From Acestrorhynchus altus (lineage: Eukaryota; Chordata; Actinopteri; Characiformes; Acestrorhynchidae), in NCBI GenBank assembly GCA_034509495.1, contig CM067506.1, forward strand, positions 19,052,353-19,116,352: a DNA stretch of 64,000 nucleotides. Direction: 5' to 3'. Positions 26,371 through 38,533 of this stretch are shown in pieces. The stretch's first letter is position 1. The number at the start of each line of letters is the position of its first letter. Both the position numbers and the translations under genes were made by a program. A model generated the notes under the pieces. That model saw only the letters and a list, made by a program, of their open reading frames with translations. It ran no database searches and was not told where the DNA came from.

Positions 26371-27165
26371 ATTGCTAGTAGGTGGATCAGTGAGGACTTA
26401 TTAGCTTTATCTCCTGTACCTTCCAATGCATTTCAGTTCAAACTGTATGTACAAAAACAACCAAATGCATATATTTTAAATACTTTTATTCATATTCAAG
26501 AACCAAATGAATCATTAGGCTAAACTATAGAGCAGTGCAGCTTTTGCAGGGACTTGTGTTGTCCTCCTGAATATCCAGCTTGCCGTTCTCACTGGTTAAT
26601 CTGAAATGGACAACCTTTTCTCTGCATTTTTAAAAGCCTTTGCATATGAGTTCTTGTCTCCTGGCCACATGGGCGGAAAGCAAGCCCTTTTATCAGTCAA
26701 AATCAATTAGCAACTTTATAATTCCTCCGGACAAGATAAAAGGAAGGTAATATTTGAATTCATTTTTGATTGCGATGATACATCTCACATATGGCCTTAA
26801 GTACCAAAAACACCGCTCACTGGGGCTCCTACAATAGATGAAGAGCCTGAGGCTAAGTAACCACACGGGCGTCTCTGATTGGTTGGTGCTGTCATTAGTG
26901 CCACCACTGTTTAAGAACTACATGTGGACGAGACTGGGGGGGTGACAGCTGAGACTTTAAAGTGAGAGTATTTTTCAAACAGCTTTTCATAGCCTCTTTC
27001 ATGACAGAAATATTTCAGCTCTATCATTAAGCACTGACAGGCTGACAGCTTAAACGCCTGAGCCTTAGAGGGCTCCTCTCCTCTCCTCTCCCTCGCTCCC
27101 TCTCTCCCTCGCCACTCCTCCTGCTCCCACCATCCCACCACCATCTCTCCTGTCTCTCTCTGCTG

Positions 27166-27203
<38 letters not shown>

Positions 27204-27258
27204 ACTCTCTTTTTCCTTTTGAAGGCTGGAGGGGAGCGTCTCAAAATCAATGTCTTAC

Positions 27259-27352
27259 CTCATCATTTTGGGCGAGCAGTTGGGTGAATTTCGCATGCCT
27301 CCGTTGCGCTGCTTCTTTTTGGGTGACAGCGTTGATGGATGCTCATCTTCGA
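27259..27352 (-). CDS. kcnma1: BK channel exon: linker, EDEHPSTLSPKKKQRNGGMR
   Basis: 94 nt coding EDEHPSTLSPKKKQRNGGMR then NSPNCSPKMM. It corresponds to mammalian EDEQPSTLSPKKKQRNGG and the proline/serine-rich linker between RCK1 and RCK2. It is the common acceptor for all cassettes at this site: the acceptor is TGTTTGCAG and the first bases TC complete either C|TC Leu or T|TC Phe. The donor ATGAG|GTAAGA leaves AG of an Arg codon. NCS replaces mammalian NTS. Confidence 0.95.
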
Positions 27353-30300
27353 CTGCAAACACATGCAAAGAGAGTCAGACTGTGGACAGCGGGGATTGTA
27401 AAGTGTGCTGGAGATGACATATTAAAGAACACAAAAGCCAACACTCAATCAATCATGGCAAAGAGAAGTCAGAGAAGACCAAAAATAGAAAGAGAACACC
27501 GTTAGTAGGGACAAAAGGTACTTTTCAGGAAAAGCAAGAAGAAGTCACAGAGGACACTCATTAAGACCTGAACCTGATATTTACTGAGCCCTTCATTCTG
27601 CTCCATTTGTAAAAGTACATGTTAGAGTATATGTGGATGTATTTTTATGTACATGTGTGTGTAAGCAAGACTACACAGCGAAACCTACAGCAGCCTGCAT
27701 CAGAGATGTATCTTTTCTCTTTCTGTCATTGTATTGTACAAGGCTGCAACAATAACAGAGTGAAAGAAAGAGCAAAGTGGAAAAAAGGGAAAAAAAAAAG
27801 TCATTTGCATCATGTGTTTTCTCTAATGGATCACTACACGGCCGAATCAATCCACATCATCATTGCAGCTCTAAGTGATGAGTGGGGGCTGCTCTGTGTA
27901 TATATCTTCCATGCCACAAGCACTCAACAAGCATGGATATAGCCCACCAAGCTCGCCCATCTCATGCTGAAACGCCACTCCAACAGGAAATTACTGAGGG
28001 GCTTATGAAAGTCACAAGCACTCCTGCTACTGAACACACCATCCACAAGAGTGAAGCTGCCTGAAGGTCAACATCTACTCCTCACACTCTTAGGGATGTT
28101 TCCGACTTAATAGCAACAGGATGCATTTTTGTAGTGGGTTCTTACCAAAGTGTGTGGATAGTATTTGCTATAATCAATATAAATGTGTATTTTAAAATAG
28201 TCAACCATTTGTTTCTTCAAAGATTTTGTCTTTAAAATGATAAAGTAACTGATTACAGAGCATTTTTGAGTTAACTGGATTGTATTTAAACAAAAGCTGT
28301 CTAAACTCGTTTTTTTTTTCTGAATCTCAGTTTTTTCTACTAAACAATTCAAGTAGAGTTGACTCTAAGACATTAGGAAATGGGCTTCAGCTGGAACATC
28401 CATTAAGATTTTTAGTTGTGGGTTCCTTCCAGCAATTTATTTCCTGTTTAATCCCATCTGTAGGTTCAGACTCCCTCTGTCACATGGGCAGACTGTTGAT
28501 GGAATTCAAACGTATGTCAAGCAGGCATTAGACAGTCATGCCACATTAGAGCTGTGAAGCCTTGTGCATAACTGTGTCAAAGAAAGAACAGAAAATATAA
28601 ATGTATTCAGACCCATGCTTCATAGTTTTGCAGCACAATCATACAGCTCTTAAGTGGCACAACAATCTAACTGCCTGCTCATAAGTTCTAATCCTAGCAA
28701 GGTCTCGGTGCTCAAAAAAAAAAAAAAAAAAAAAAAAGCCTTCCAGGCTGGTGAGTTGTATCCTAGAGATGAGAATAAACAGTAAACAGAACAAAAAAAA
28801 ACAGAGGGGGAATAACACAGATGTTTTTATATTTTAGTATTTTATTTATTCAATTTCAAGAGCAAAACATTAACTAATATTTTAGTTGTCTCAGTTTAAT
28901 CTATCTAATGTTGATTAGTGAAAACTAAAAACAGAGAGTTGGGAGAACTCAATCAGTCTTTTACAGTCTTCAATTTTTTTTATAGTGTTTATATATTGGT
29001 TTAGGAATGTGGTGCTAATTTATTTCCAGTGCAAAACAGTGTGTATTTGAGTATGAGAGCAGAGAGAAAACAGTTCTCAAACTGGGTCATAGATGTTACT
29101 CACATTTACAAACACTTCAGTTAGAGCCCCAAATCACAACAGAGGAATTAGTGAAAAATCTGCACACATCGCAAGCAGTGCCATTATAACATATGTAGCT
29201 GACGTATCCTTCTCATTTGTTTGACATCTAATTGCGCTAATGAATATAGACAAATTAAAAATGCTCTGTCTGGGGATATACCAAATGCCAGCGTTTGACA
29301 TTTGCAACTCCACAATGGCCAGAGCAACGTGAAACACTAATCAACTTTCAAAATATCACTCCTGCTAAGCTGGCTGCGGTGTAGCCCTTTGTTTCCCTAT
29401 TATGGGTGAAGAGCGAGTGTCCAGGCTAAGCTTGGGCCACACTGCTGCCCTTGCTCCTCCAAATTAGGCTGTGGAGATTTACGAGCTACAGCAGTGCCCT
29501 TCAGGGAGAACCTTAACAATGAAATAAATCTACCTGCATCGTGGCCGCTTCAGCAAGTCCCTGCTCACTCCAAATTACATTAGGGCACTTTTACAACTTC
29601 AATCGGAATGGGATCATCCGGCAAACTGTGACTGTGTGTGGTCTGTTCCAGACCACGGGCATCAATAGCAAGTGCTCTTCTTTTGTATCTATGTTCACGA
29701 CAATTTGACTAGGCACCTGTTCTTCACTGGTTCAGGCACTGGTTCAGCCTACTTTTTGAAGTACTCAACATGGCAGTAGTAGAATGGCTACTTCAGAATT
29801 CTTTCTATGTGACTTAATCTAGCCACATCTGCAGTCCCCAGTGTAGTTCTGAAGTATTTAGGTGCTTCTGATACTCCTGGCAACTGCTGCTACAAAGCAT
29901 TCTCACACACACACAGACACACACACTGCAAATACACGCAGTGCTGGGAGGGTGGGATCCAATTTGGTTGCAAGAAGGGCTGTTATTATCAATTATATAT
30001 AATATTAGTAATCAAGAAGTCCAACTATTATTGTTTGATGACAACTTGATTAAGCTGAAAAACGGTTATATAGTTCATTGTTAAAAATATACAGAAATGT
30101 AAATGATGTATACATATTGCTGTATACATATATCATGTGAAAAACTATATCTGGCAGTTTGACAATGTGAAAATGGTGGAAATTATTAAATATAAAAATA
30201 CTACAGAAACAAGCTTTGTTGTAAGAGAAACCAGTAAGAGAATTTACAGTATTTAAAATCATCCAAACTACCAACTAATCATATCTGATTCATAAGGAAG

Positions 30301-30471
30301 CTATTTTAAAAATTTATTTGTGTTTTCGTTCTTTTTTAATTGAGTAATGGAGCTGAATAGAGTGATCGTGACAGCCCTGCGTGCAAGCTGTGTTACATAC
30401 ATGCAGCCATGCCTGCGGGGCAGAGGGTGGTGTTTGGGGGGACTGATGCAGGCTGCTAAGGGGCCACCTAC
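27353..30471 (-). other. 3.1 kb intron between the 285-nt candidate and the EDEHPS exon
   Basis: It holds a SINE-like fragment with poly(A) at 28652-28738 and AT-rich sequence around 30 kb. No further phase-compatible exon with strong sites was found on the minus strand. Confidence 0.5.
28652..28738 (+). mobile_element. SINE-like fragment with poly(A) tail
   Basis: AAGTGGCACAACAATCTAAC resembles a tRNA-derived A box region and AAGTTCTAATCCTAG a degenerate B box; a run of 23 A follows at 28716-28738. It is a short, decayed retroposed copy. Confidence 0.5.
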
Positions 30472-30756
30472 AGGGCATGGGGGAGCGTGTGGAAGAGAGT
30501 GTGGAGGAGCTGGGGTGGTAGCGGTATTTCCCCGGCAGGCTGCGGGCCCGGTTCAAGCCGGCCAGACTGAGGTGTCGGCGTGATGGTGGGACAGGAGGGA
30601 GCAGGCTTCCTTTACGGTTATTAACAAGGGGCACGGAGGCCACTGCAGAAAGCTCCAGCGCAGGCCGCGGGCTGCTGCCCAGTGCGTTGGGGACAGCCAT
30701 ACTGTTGGCCACTTTAATTGTGCGATTTTGAAAAGTGGGTTTAACTTCCTCCTTTA
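30472..30756 (-). CDS. kcnma1: Candidate 285-nt cassette exon, Ser/Pro/Arg-rich insert, not recognised
   Basis: The acceptor follows CATTGTTCTTGTCTTCCATTGTTTAACAG, cut here after ...TTTAACAG, and the donor is GCCCT|GTAGGT. The 285 nt between are open and phase 1-1, adding 95 residues at the STREX site: L-KEEVKPTFQNRTIKV, ANSMAVPNALGSSPRPA, LELSAVASVPLVNNRKG, SLLPPVPPSRRHLSLAG, LNRARSLPGKYRYHP, SSSTLSSTRSPMP, then T|TC gives F and EDEH. It is more GC-rich than the surrounding intron. It has no hydrophobic segment and looks disordered. PPVPPSR fits a PxxPxR SH3-ligand pattern; RRHLSL and RARSLP fit basophilic-kinase or 14-3-3-like patterns (inference). I do not recognise it from described BK variants. 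A downstream alternative donor, CTGTAG|GTGGCC, would break phase. Confidence 0.62.
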
Positions 30757-31789
30757 CTGTTAAACAATGGAAGACAAGAACAATGAGAGGACTGATGCCT
30801 TTTCCATACACACACACACTCGCAAAGCAACTTTGCTCACATATGATTAGTCTGCTATTTTAGTATACATTCAGTTTCAATCTGGGAATTAACATTTGAG
30901 TTAAATCATGTTTTATTGAACTCTGCTGAAGTGGCCTGAGAACTCATGGTATTATTCTTGTAAGTAAGAGCGAAAACAAAATACATTATATGATTAAATC
31001 ATTTTATTATCCATTATTAATCATCGTACTGCTTGAGAACCGAACAATAAATATTTAAGTATGAAAATAAAAGTTAATGCGATTTCCTATGCTGGACCAT
31101 TTACTTTCCCCTTTGATTACTATTTAAGCTCAGAGAGGCACGGTTTTTGGCCACAAAGGCCACTGTCACATTTCTAAATAATTGAGGATGACACCTTGGT
31201 TTTATTAAATACCACTTAACCACTTGGCGTGCACTTAAAGTGAAATGTTCAATATGACATTTGCTTTGCCGTTGCTACTAAGCATGAATTAATTAAATGC
31301 ACTCTACTTTCCTCTCACTCATCCACATAACAGAACAAAGCACTGCACACTTCACATGATAACAGTCGGACTGAATCAGCGCAGACAGCAGGTAGGAAAG
31401 TACTGTATTTCTACAGCAGTGGTCACAGAATTTGTAATTGCCCTAGCTTTGCATTCTTAATGAAATCCACAACAGAATCACACACATACAAACCACAGCT
31501 AATGACAAAAGCTGAAAGTCAGTGAATATGCAGACATTATCCCTGTACCTGGCACCATATGAAACAACAGGAAATCCTTTAAGTAACATTATCCACCTGA
31601 AACCTAGAGACATGCTAAACCAGGCTGAAGACTCCAACTTAATGCACAGTGTGTCCTACATTTGTACAACGTTTGAGTTCAAAGATGATAACAGGGAGTT
31701 TGTTGTCCCTTTCCAGTGGATTTTGGAAATTTCTCTAAGGATTTGATGGCATTCAGCCATGAGAGCATTAGTGCGGTCAGGTACTGATA

Positions 31790-32050
31790 ATGGATGAGTA
31801 GTTATACATCAAAAATGCCACTCAAACTTAATATGGGGTGTTACACCCCTCTGTCTACCGGATGGCACAGGGAACGGTGACTTTAGACCAATGCGTGGCT
31901 GCTACATGTTGGCAATACCAACTGGTGAGTAAACAATCTCTGCACGAGCAACTAAATGCTGGTGTCAGTAATAAGTACACCATAAACTAGCTAAACTCAC
32001 TCACTGAAAGGAGTGTCTAGATACTTTTGTGCGTATAGCATATGTCTATT
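31790..32050. mobile_element. Fragment of a DNA-type repeat (shared terminal motif)
   Basis: It ends with GAGTGTCTAGATACTTTTGT followed by GCGTATAG. The reverse complement of this motif is found, diverged, at 43315-43350 (CTACATGGACAAAAATATTG). Two copies of the same terminal motif suggest one family. Confidence 0.35.
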
Positions 32051-32552
32051 CAACTGAGTTGGGCACAAAGGTCAAGTGAAGTAAGTGGTTCATACCGAGA
32101 CTTATCAAACACACCATCTGCCACCAGAAACTAAAGTCTGTATGACTTAATGGCATCTACACAAAAGGTAAGAGGTTAACCAATGTATGGTGTAAGTGGA
32201 AAAGCAGTTTCCGTCTGCTCCCCAAACCTAGCTCTGAGCAATAAATAGATGGTTATTTCTGCCGTCAGCTGCCGCATAGATTTAAAGGCCGCCATGGATA
32301 ACTCCTGGATTCATCTGGCCCCTGTCAAACACATGCAGCGTTACACAAAGAACATGCGCCGTGGCACTTTCACTGTGGATTTACAATAATCCAGACGGCA
32401 ACTGTCCCTTCCTTAAATGCAAATGCTGTGATGAACCCTGATTACAGAACCCTTATCAAGGCCACAGTCAATTGTGGAATATGTAACTACAGCTCAACCC
32501 TATTTAAATACATTATTGTTGGAAATATGAAACATATGCACATAATTCTGCA

Positions 32553-32557
<5 letters not shown>

Positions 32558-32622
<65 letters not shown>
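32558..32622. repeat. (ATT)n microsatellite
   Basis: About 21 ATT units. Confidence 0.92.
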
Positions 32623-32623
<1 letters not shown>

Positions 32624-33368
32624 CATGCAAATGTAACTATATATAAAACAATATTAAATACACACTTAAACAATATTAATTATTTGATATTCCATTAATT
32701 ATTAATTGCTACTCCACACAAAACAATGTTAAGCACAATCATTTGAAATACGCACAACAATAATTCACATTAATTCACAATATCTCAATAATAAATATTC
32801 ATATTCATTGTAAAGGAAAAAGTGCATTTATATTGCTGCTTCACAGTATGATAAATATAAGCTTACACACTGTAAGATAAACATATTCTGCCTTGAGTCG
32901 CTCTCTTTTGTCCTGTTTTCTCTGGAGCTGTACTGCCATCTGCTGCTGAACTCAGCACAATGCAAGCCCATCACAGGCTCTAAACATGTGCACTATTTAT
33001 GAAGTTCATAGCGTTACGGGCTCTTAAACCATGGCTCACAAGGACAGAGCGCTTTTTATCCAGCATCTGGATTTTGTGTGGATTTCCTCCATCAGTACCT
33101 GACCTTTCCCCCTGCACATGTTTTAAAGTAACAGAGCAGAGAGCCACTCTGACGCATTTGACTACAGTCCAGTGCTGAAGAACTGTCATCACAAGCATCT
33201 ATCAATCTCCTCGCTTCTACAGAGAGCTGAAGATGGCAGCTTAGTAGCATAATACTTTAGGGGGCAAAATCACATAAAGCACAAAAGCACAGCAGACAGG
33301 TTACATGAGGAGAGCTAGATGAATGGAGCAGAGGAGGAGGAATGTGGAAAACAGAGGAGCAGACTTAC

Positions 33369-33401
33369 GTGATCTGACATATCCGTTATACTTATATTTG
33401 G
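33369..33401 (-). CDS. kcnma1: Candidate 33-nt cassette microexon (PKYKYNGYVRS), not recognised
   Basis: On the minus strand a pyrimidine-rich tract of about 100 nt (33402-33500) ends in CTCTGCTCAG. It is followed by 33 open bases and a near-consensus donor, TCAC|GTAAGT. In the phase of this splice site it reads C|CC Pro, then KYKYNGYVRS, then C| completed by TC to Leu, giving CKR-PKYKYNGYVRSL-EDEH. Length is a multiple of three and both borders are phase 1, as for STREX. Long polypyrimidine tract, TGC just before the AG and small size are typical of PTBP-repressed, SRRM4-activated neuronal microexons. The insert is tyrosine-rich and basic. I do not recognise it from mammalian BK inserts I remember; other cassettes have been reported there, so it may correspond to one. 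Confidence 0.6.
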
Positions 33402-33500
33402 CTGAGCAGAGTGCGGAGACAAATGAGAGGTTACGAGGAGGGAGGGACAGAGGGAAGGAAGGAGGGAGTGGAAGAAAAAGAGAAAGAAAGAGAGAGAATG
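33402..33500 (-). promoter_or_regulatory. Long polypyrimidine tract upstream of the 33-nt microexon
   Basis: The + strand is purine-rich (GGAGGGAGGGACAGAGGGAA, then AGAAAGAAAGAGAGAG), so the transcript carries about 100 nt of mostly C and U with UCUCUCU-type motifs. It ends in CTCTGCTCAG at the acceptor. Such tracts are PTBP binding sites in regulated neuronal exons; the role here is inferred. Confidence 0.5.
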
Positions 33501-34899
33501 AGGGTGAGAAACAGTATACAGACACAGAACACAGATCAGATGAAAACATGAGATTTAGGTTTAAATGAATCAGCATTTAAACAGAACTGACAGCAAAGTA
33601 AAGCAATGACAGAGCAAAGATGTTGATACTGATGCCGGCAATGATGCTGCTGCTGATGATCGAAATGAGGACAATTAAAAAAAAAAAAAGAGAAAAAAGA
33701 GAAAATGGAGAAAATGAACAGAGGACAGATGAAAATCTGTTTTCAAAAGCAAGCAGCAGTTTTATGGAAGTTAAAACTACAGCCTACATAAATCATAGTC
33801 TAATGTACTGATCATACAGTCTAATCTTACAATATTCAGCTTCACAAAACAGCTACAGTGCATTCACTGCAAAATATGGTCCTGAAAGTCCCAAACTCTA
33901 CCATAAAACTCCATCTGGTGCGAGGAAAACTTCCCACACAACACACAAGAGCAGTGATCTCAAGCTGCTAAATAAAAAAGAATCATTGTCTTGTGGTAAA
34001 CCCTTTCAGCAAGCACACAGCCAACTTAGCATTTTTGACAAACAGATGCTCTATATTTTCTGTGATGAATGACTCAATACAATTATACTCTATTTATTAT
34101 ACAACACATATCACTATGTAGCGCAGGGAAACATTAAACCAAACAAACCAGCCAAGGAAACACTCATCACACTGTGTTCGGAGCAGACAGCTGAATTCAA
34201 TATGCTGTGATAAGGATCAGAAAAGTCTCCACCATCAGGTACCAAAACATATATAATATAGTATAATTAATTAAATGAAACAGTCTTTAAAAATCTGTTT
34301 CTGCCAGCATATTGTCACTATCCAATGAAAAAAGTGCACCTGTTAAATGGTGACTTTAAAAAGATATATTTTCTTAATTCTGAATGGAAGTTTATGTAAA
34401 ATAAGAGCAATTAAAATAAGAGTTTTTATATTGGTCTATTCATCCAGAATTATGTACACAGCACGGAGAACAGCTACTAAAAACTAAAAATGGAGAAGAG
34501 ATTGAGATATAACATTTTCAAATGAGAGAACTATATTACAGGTAACATAATAATGAAGTCAGTGACACCCACATAAAACAGCATGAAAGATAATAAGGAA
34601 TAATGGAGACCTATTTGTAATCTAGTTTAAGTGTTGGTGAAGCGACAGACTAAGGGGGATGTTATAGTCCATTTGGCCATTTGGCTTGAATCAAAGTATC
34701 GCTTTAAGAGTGAAGAACTGAAGGGCAGATGGACTGGGCAGTGCAACACTTAAGCCATTCAAATATGATTTTGGATCACAACTTCAAAGGTGTGTGATAT
34801 CATTAAGATTTTACTTTTATATCATTTAATTAAAAATGCTCAAAGCACAAAATGATTTGATTATGTTTTTAATTGAGTAATTACTATACTAATTGCTTA

Positions 34900-34925
34900 A
34901 GAACTACTACTACTACTACTACTAC

Positions 34926-34968
<43 letters not shown>

Positions 34969-35029
34969 GATAATAATAAAAAAATAAAAATAAGAAGAAG
35001 AAGAAGAAGAAGAAGAAGAAAAAGAAGAA
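34900..35029. repeat. (ACT)n/(AAT)n/(AAG)n compound repeat
   Basis: Three trinucleotide arrays in succession within the intron between STREX and the 33-nt microexon. Confidence 0.9.
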
Positions 35030-35149
35030 TTTTAAGAAATATAATGACACTAATAAGAAGTAATTACAGTAACTATGTCTTGAGTCTATGGAGTTAATAT
35101 TAGACGCTGGCTGTGATGCAGGTGAAAAGTACAGTATACATTTGGTGCT

Positions 35150-35720
35150 CAGCACCTCATGGTGCCCTCAGCTGTGCCCTGCTCTGCTCCACTGTGTATC
35201 TAGAGACCCGCTCCTTCATTAGAGCTGTGGTATCCGATGCCGTAAAGGTCACAGCGCAGGCCCAGGGCGGGGCCATGACACGAGCGCTCAGGCAGGGGCC
35301 CAGCGCCGGCCCTGGCATCTGTCGCCTGCTATCTGAGGGTGCGGGACGAGCGAGTGGCCGCTCCGGCTAGCATCTGTCCCGGGCAGGCGGAGGGGGGCGA
35401 GCGGCCCCTGCTCCTGCCTGGTGGTAAGGAACTGTCAGGCCGAGTTTGCTGACGCACCAGCAGTGCTGGGGAAAATGAAAATGCAAACATAATTTCCGTG
35501 TCAGGCCGCATAAGGGCCAGCTCAGCTGAGGTCCTCCCTGCGAGGAGCGGACAGGAGAATCCGCTCTTCGGGGCCACCCCGCCCAGCCCTGCCCCGGCTC
35601 TCTAAATCATCATCTCCCACGCCTGACACCGAGCAGAGCCGGCAGGAGGCAAAAGAAAGAAAGAAAAAAAAAACATATGCCCCCGAGAGCAGAAAAGAAG
35701 CCCCTGACCTCTCTCTCCCA
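35150..35720. other. GC- and CpG-rich intronic patch
   Basis: In an AT-rich intron this segment is strikingly GC-rich, with many CpG (GCCGGC, GCGGGACGAGCG, GGGGCCACCCCGCCC). Open frames cross it on both strands but none resembles a known protein or fits kcnma1 phase with good splice sites. It could be a conserved regulatory element, a CpG island or a cryptic promoter. Confidence 0.4.
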
Positions 35721-38533
35721 TCTCTCTGCCCAAGACTGGCCGCTGTTGTTTACAAAACAGCCATGGCCCCAGCTCCTGTAGAAGCTCTGTTATGTCCAAA
35801 ACAGGAATTAATGCCCTCTGAGATGTGGTGCGCCTTTTAGACTCCTTAAATCTGTCGTAATGAGAGGATAAGTCTCGGCAGGTAGAGCAGAGGGACCGTA
35901 ATTGTCACTGTAACTTACAGTAGAGGCGGCTGAGCTGCTGGCAGCATGCACGTGCCTCCTGCGGCTCACACTGTTCACTGGTATCAAACACCTCTTAATG
36001 GTGTGCCAAGCTCCGAAGCCATAATGACGGCTACACCACTCCTGGCTCCTTGTCAAGCGCTCTTTGGGCTTCTGCTGCAGCTAACAGCAAGAAAGAGACG
36101 CAGTTGTCTACCTCTCATGAATCTCATTTTCATACTAATAATTCTTTGTCTGGTTCTGGCACAGAAAAGCATTAGCATCCAGATGGTTGCACGTGCAGAA
36201 CGATGCAAAGAGTAGCAGGGCAGAGCGGTGTGGAGGGGAGAGGAGGAGGCTCTGAAGATGCAGCGCTGCTTGTCTAGGACAGAGCACCTATGCTGCCACG
36301 CGTTCCCCACATTCTGCAGAATTACTGCATCCAAGGGAGCTGTATTTATCTCAGCAATAACTGTGCTCATATAATGCAGAGGTATAACTCTGAGAGCGCC
36401 ATGCTTAGTGCAGGCACACTGTGATATATATGCTTTGTGACCCATGGGGTGCAGAATGAGTACACAATTCTCATTTTACAAACGCTATTCTCCAGCTTCT
36501 TCTCGGCCCACTGAATTAAACTACACAAGCAGGCAGGAGGCCTCTAAGCACTCAGAGAAGCTCACTAACTCCACTGCATGTACAGATGCAGCATTGTTCA
36601 GCATGTTTATGAAGTGTGAGCGTTATCTGCAAAAGCCCAACTCGAAACCGCAAAAAAGGATCGAATCCAAAAGAAATCAATTATTCAACCCAGAGAAATC
36701 AAAGTCAAACGGAGGCACGGAAATTAATTCCTCATCATAGGAATGTTGTGTTGGCTCTGACACAAAACCGATGAGAGAAAGCAAAAGCAAACCCTGCGCT
36801 CCAACAAGTGTCAGAGGTATGAAGCTTTAACTCGACATGCGTTCAAATCAGAAAGAGTGAAAAAAGAAAACTACTTAGACAATGAAAGGAAAGGATCTCC
36901 TGAAATCCAACAAGGGATGATGGGGCGATGGGAGATCAGTAACAATGTAATGGCCAGTAATTGGTATCCTGGGATATCAACCCCCCAGACCAAAACACAA
37001 GACAGAAAGGCAAACTCATCATAGCGTGCTTGACACTAATCTAACAGGATGTGGAGAGCGGTCGGAGAGCAGTTCAGAGGAAATGCAATCGTCTGAACTG
37101 ACCCCTGCTTTGATAAGCAGCCCATGCTACTGCCAGCACTAACTGACAGACACTTTAGTATTTCACATCTGCCGGGGCTTAATGAGAAGACCCCTCCATA
37201 GCACCGCACGGCACACGGCTTACTGCGTCTGTCATCCGCACTTCTTCCTACAGACCCAATCACTGCTGTCTCAATTGAGTTTCTGCCAGGGGATCTCCTT
37301 TTAACTTTTACATTGAGGCAGACAATCCCACTGTGGTATACAAGGCATTAAATAAAGGACATTGACTGTTTTTTTCTTCTTCCCTGGTTGCTGGCGAAGA
37401 GAAAAGCATTGAGAGGGGAGTGGATCTGGATCCCACAGTGAAGTGGAGAGCACTCTGTGTTTGCCTACTCGATTGTGTACTTCATTAAAAGCAAGTTCTC
37501 TGGAAAATTGCTTTCTTTGGTCTTGTGGACATGGTAGATGGATAATGAGTTAAAAATGACTGTCCAAGAATAGGAGCACAGAGGCAGTCCAGTGTGCGCT
37601 TACTCTTGAACTAAGCTCTTTATGCACATGGACTATGAGCAAAGATCCATTTTCAAACAAAATACATCATGTGAAGTATGGAAAATACATATGGTATTAC
37701 ATATATTACGTGATATATGACATTGAATGTTGACAATGTTTGGACATATAACTTAAGCATGATTGGATTCTGAAAAAGCACTCGATGAGCAATAGGATCT
37801 TTACAAATGGACAGAGCTCTTCAGGCAAATGTTCTGATTTAACCATACATTTACAGCTACAGTCTTGGCCACATTTGTCTCTCACTGTCACACAGTATAA
37901 AATATAGCATTATGGCACAGCATTGACGATGACTCTTTCTTCAAAGCGATTCCAGTGGTCTGAAGCTGCTTAACTGGAAAAAGACAGAAAGTTAGCGATG
38001 CATTTCTTTTTCATGGTCCTCAACCTGAAGGACCAAAATCACTGCACATCAGCACATCATCAATATCAACATACTGTACATGGCATGACAAAAAAGCCCA
38101 TCAAATCAATGTTCTTTTAAAGAATACATTGAACAGATACAATTGAAAAGAAAACAGCTTTGCAGTTGTTTAACACCAAACAGTGACCAAGTGTGAAGGC
38201 ACCAGCATCAGCACTGCACAAGTCTCCACTAAAACACACTGCATGCGCCAACACACTCCTACTACCTATTGCGGCACCAATCACAGAGAAGCCACAGCAC
38301 TAATACTACCACCAGACCACTGTACAGAAAAATCATACTCATCAATAATAAACAACCACCCACAAAAACCACAGAGAGGGAAACAGTGGTGGCAGAAAAA
38401 AAAAACAACAACCAAAAAGAAGAAGGACAAAAAAAAACCCCACACAAACAAAGCATAGCACATGGAGGACGTCACAAACATGAACACAGGTCACAGACGT
38501 GAAAGAACAGTGTGGTTTGGCGATCGAACTTAC

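Larger units (their letters stand above)
18404..27258 (-). other. 8.9 kb kcnma1 intron
   Basis: No exon was recognised. It contains a decayed Tc1-like element (20.3-22.1 kb), a (GATA)n array (23.0 kb), a 160-bp inverted-repeat element (23.4 kb), a (GT)n array (25.4 kb), a MITE-like element (26.1 kb) and a CT-rich stretch at 27070-27210 directly downstream of the EDEHPS exon donor. Confidence 0.6.
33402..38533 (-). other. 5.1 kb intron between STREX and the 33-nt microexon
   Basis: It contains the pyrimidine tract, the trinucleotide repeats, the GC-rich patch and about 2.8 kb of more ordinary sequence (35.7-38.5 kb). No further convincing exon was found. Confidence 0.5.

Noticed and set aside
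30347..30583. + strand open frame opposite the 285-nt candidate exon
   Set aside because: It is the antisense shadow of a GC-rich minus-strand open segment and matches no known protein.
35808..36056. Minus-strand open frame with a GTAAGT near 35910
   Set aside because: No upstream AG gives both a 1-1 phase and a pyrimidine tract; the frame looks like chance.
36053..36445. 130-codon minus-strand open frame
   Set aside because: No homology recognised, no splice context compatible with kcnma1, and an overlapping frame on the other strand; treated as chance.
37206..37250. 24-nt phase 1-1 segment between CTGTAG and GTAAGC on the minus strand
   Set aside because: It fits the phase of the STREX site, but the acceptor has almost no pyrimidine tract (GTGATTGGGTCTGTAG) and the peptide has no known counterpart; a chance match.
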